In this document: piece by piece, positions 47,464-48,106 of the stretch
Numbering within the stretch: position 1 is the first letter of the stretch
Layout: each line of letters starts with the position of its first letter
Assembly (NCBI GenBank): GCA_011525745.1
Contig: WYBU01000055.1
Coordinates: forward strand, 1-48,106
Length of the DNA: 48,106 bases
Direction of reading: 5' to 3'
Source: Planctomycetaceae bacterium
GTDB taxonomy: Bacteria; Planctomycetota; Phycisphaerae; UBA1845; UTPLA1
Notes under the pieces: model-generated
The model's database searches: none
Seen by the model: the letters and a program-made list of their open reading frames with translations, nothing else
Told to the model about the DNA's origin: nothing
Program-made: the position numbers and the translations under genes

Positions 47464-47967
47464 CTACAGCGGCGTCGGCGCGCAACGTAGCCGCCGAAAC
47501 AACAGCACCGCGACTGGCGGCAACAGCAGCGCCGCCAACTCCGGCGGCAGTCCGGGGGTACAGGCGTGCGTCGTGCCGTTCCGCGTGCCGCAATTCGGAG
47601 GGTTCAGGTCCTCGCAGTCGTCCGGCTTGCACTTGTATGTTGTCTTTCCGCCCGGCCCTTGCGCTCCCCAGCAACTGCAATTAGGCGCCATCACCTGAAT
47701 GCTCGAGTTGCGCGCCCACATGTTCGGCTGGGAATAGTCCGGCGCCTCGACGTATCCGACAATCACGTCGTCCACGATGTCGATCCACCCGCGACCGACA
47801 TCCTCGATATCGACGATGACACGTCCGAATTCATCGAGGTCCGCGTCGCCGGAGATGATTCCACCGTAATACGCGATGCCCACGGCTCCGTTGTTGAACG
47901 TGAGAACGTAATCGTTGTCTTCGTACAGTGTAACCGGCTCGCGCTCCGTAAGCCAATTCCAGACCAT
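47464..47967 (-). pseudogene. secreted, C-terminally anchored protein, 5' end probably removed by the right IS
   Basis: The 167-residue frame has no signal peptide at its first ATG (MVWNWLTEREPVTLYEDNDY), although the rest looks extracellular. It has an acidic beta-rich part (DADLDEFGRVIVDIEDVG), a Cys-rich stretch (NCSCWGAQGPGG, CKPDDCEDLNPPNCG), and a C-terminal hydrophobic helix with a basic end (LAALLLPPVAVLLFRRLR), the layout of C-terminal sorting signals. The frame stays open leftward across the IS5 border, where a transposase starts on the other strand. The most direct reading is that the IS has replaced the promoter and signal peptide. An alternative is a true short protein with a different start. 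Confidence 0.6.
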
Positions 47968-47974
47968 GGTCCCG

Positions 47975-48106
47975 TGCGATGAGAAAGTGTTTGAAAAGCC
48001 CGGAGAATGCCGATGAATGGGAATGGAACGGAGTTCTTACCCATCCGACGTGACGGACGGTCAGTGGAACCTGATCGTGCCGTGGATTCCGCCGGCAAAG
48101 CCGGGC
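47975..48106 (+). mobile_element. 5' end of an IS5-family insertion sequence
   Basis: The window ends inside an insertion sequence. A transposase start lies at 48023; the left end of the element is probably near GAGAAAGTGTTTGAAAAGCCC, within about 47975-48001. This sequence does not match the right end seen at 101-118, so the two elements are probably different IS5 relatives. Confidence 0.65.
48023..48106 (+). CDS. IS5-family transposase, N-terminal 28 residues (partial)
   Basis: The frame from ATG 48023 runs to the last base. The peptide (MERSSYPSDVTDGQWNLIVP, then WIPPAKPG) matches the conserved N-terminus of IS5-family transposases (typically YPSDLTDAQWALIEPLLPPAKPGGRPR-like, here cited only as a pattern). 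Its catalytic DDE domain lies outside the window. Confidence 0.8.
   Translation, partial: MERSSYPSDVTDGQWNLIVPWIPPAKPG

Noticed and set aside
1..48106. Composite transposon formed by two identical IS5 copies
   Set aside because: The visible ends of the two elements do not match each other, so identity is not supported by the sequence at hand.

Overview
The window looks like an accessory region of a high-GC bacterium, most probably a planctomycete. Two secreted proteins carry dockerin-type EF-hand repeats of the kind common in that phylum, small Cys-rich lipoproteins are frequent, ECF sigma/ZAS anti-sigma pairing is present, and no typical proteobacterial operons are seen. The phylum is an inference from gene style. 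No rRNA, tRNA or CRISPR array is visible.

Both edges lie inside IS5-family insertion sequences whose transposases read rightward. At the left (1-118) the last 37 codons of a transposase and a probable terminal repeat cut off a sensor-kinase gene. At the right (from about 47975) the first 28 codons of a transposase begin next to a secreted-protein gene that seems to have lost its 5' end.

Region 1 (1040-14950, + strand) is a long co-directional series. It holds a UspA-like protein, a degenerate receiver, a CBM48 protein, a DsrE-like exported protein, small Cys/His proteins, a Gly/His-rich secreted protein and a triple YHS/TRASH-like protein. These are followed by a CusB/CusA-type copper/silver efflux pair and a translationally coupled tail (MgtC/SapB, small membrane protein, methyltransferase, Cys-pair lipoprotein). 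The CusA keeps the three-methionine metal site but carries an insertion of about 255 residues.

Region 2 (14964-17285, - strand) has an exported CbiX-like chelatase lipoprotein behind a Fur-like box, and a PD-(D/E)XK-type nuclease-like protein.

Region 3 (17416-30479) is a second metal module. A CsoR/RcnR-family repressor and a 56-residue Cys-rich peptide converge on a seven-gene - strand operon: adaptor, second RND pump, two paralogous heavy-metal-binding proteins, TolC, small lipoprotein, trypsin-like lipoprotein. From the pump promoter region an ECF sigma, its anti-sigma, a DUF3105-like lipoprotein and a 47-residue protein with 16 methionines diverge. A near-perfect RcnR-type operator (27797-27811) sits between them, so one repressor could control both sides.

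Region 4 (30417-32216) is patchy: two coupled genes that look 3'-truncated, a hypothetical gene, and a remnant of a four-helix-bundle (23S rRNA intervening-sequence type) gene.

Region 5 (32217-44619) has two dockerin proteins, one of them a 2590-residue RHS/YD-repeat protein with nested extra domains, and a PutA-like protein whose dehydrogenase half has lost its catalytic residues. Region 6 (44620-48106) holds a hairpin cluster flanked by a 44-bp direct repeat, a VOC-family protein, and three secreted or membrane proteins up to the right-hand IS.
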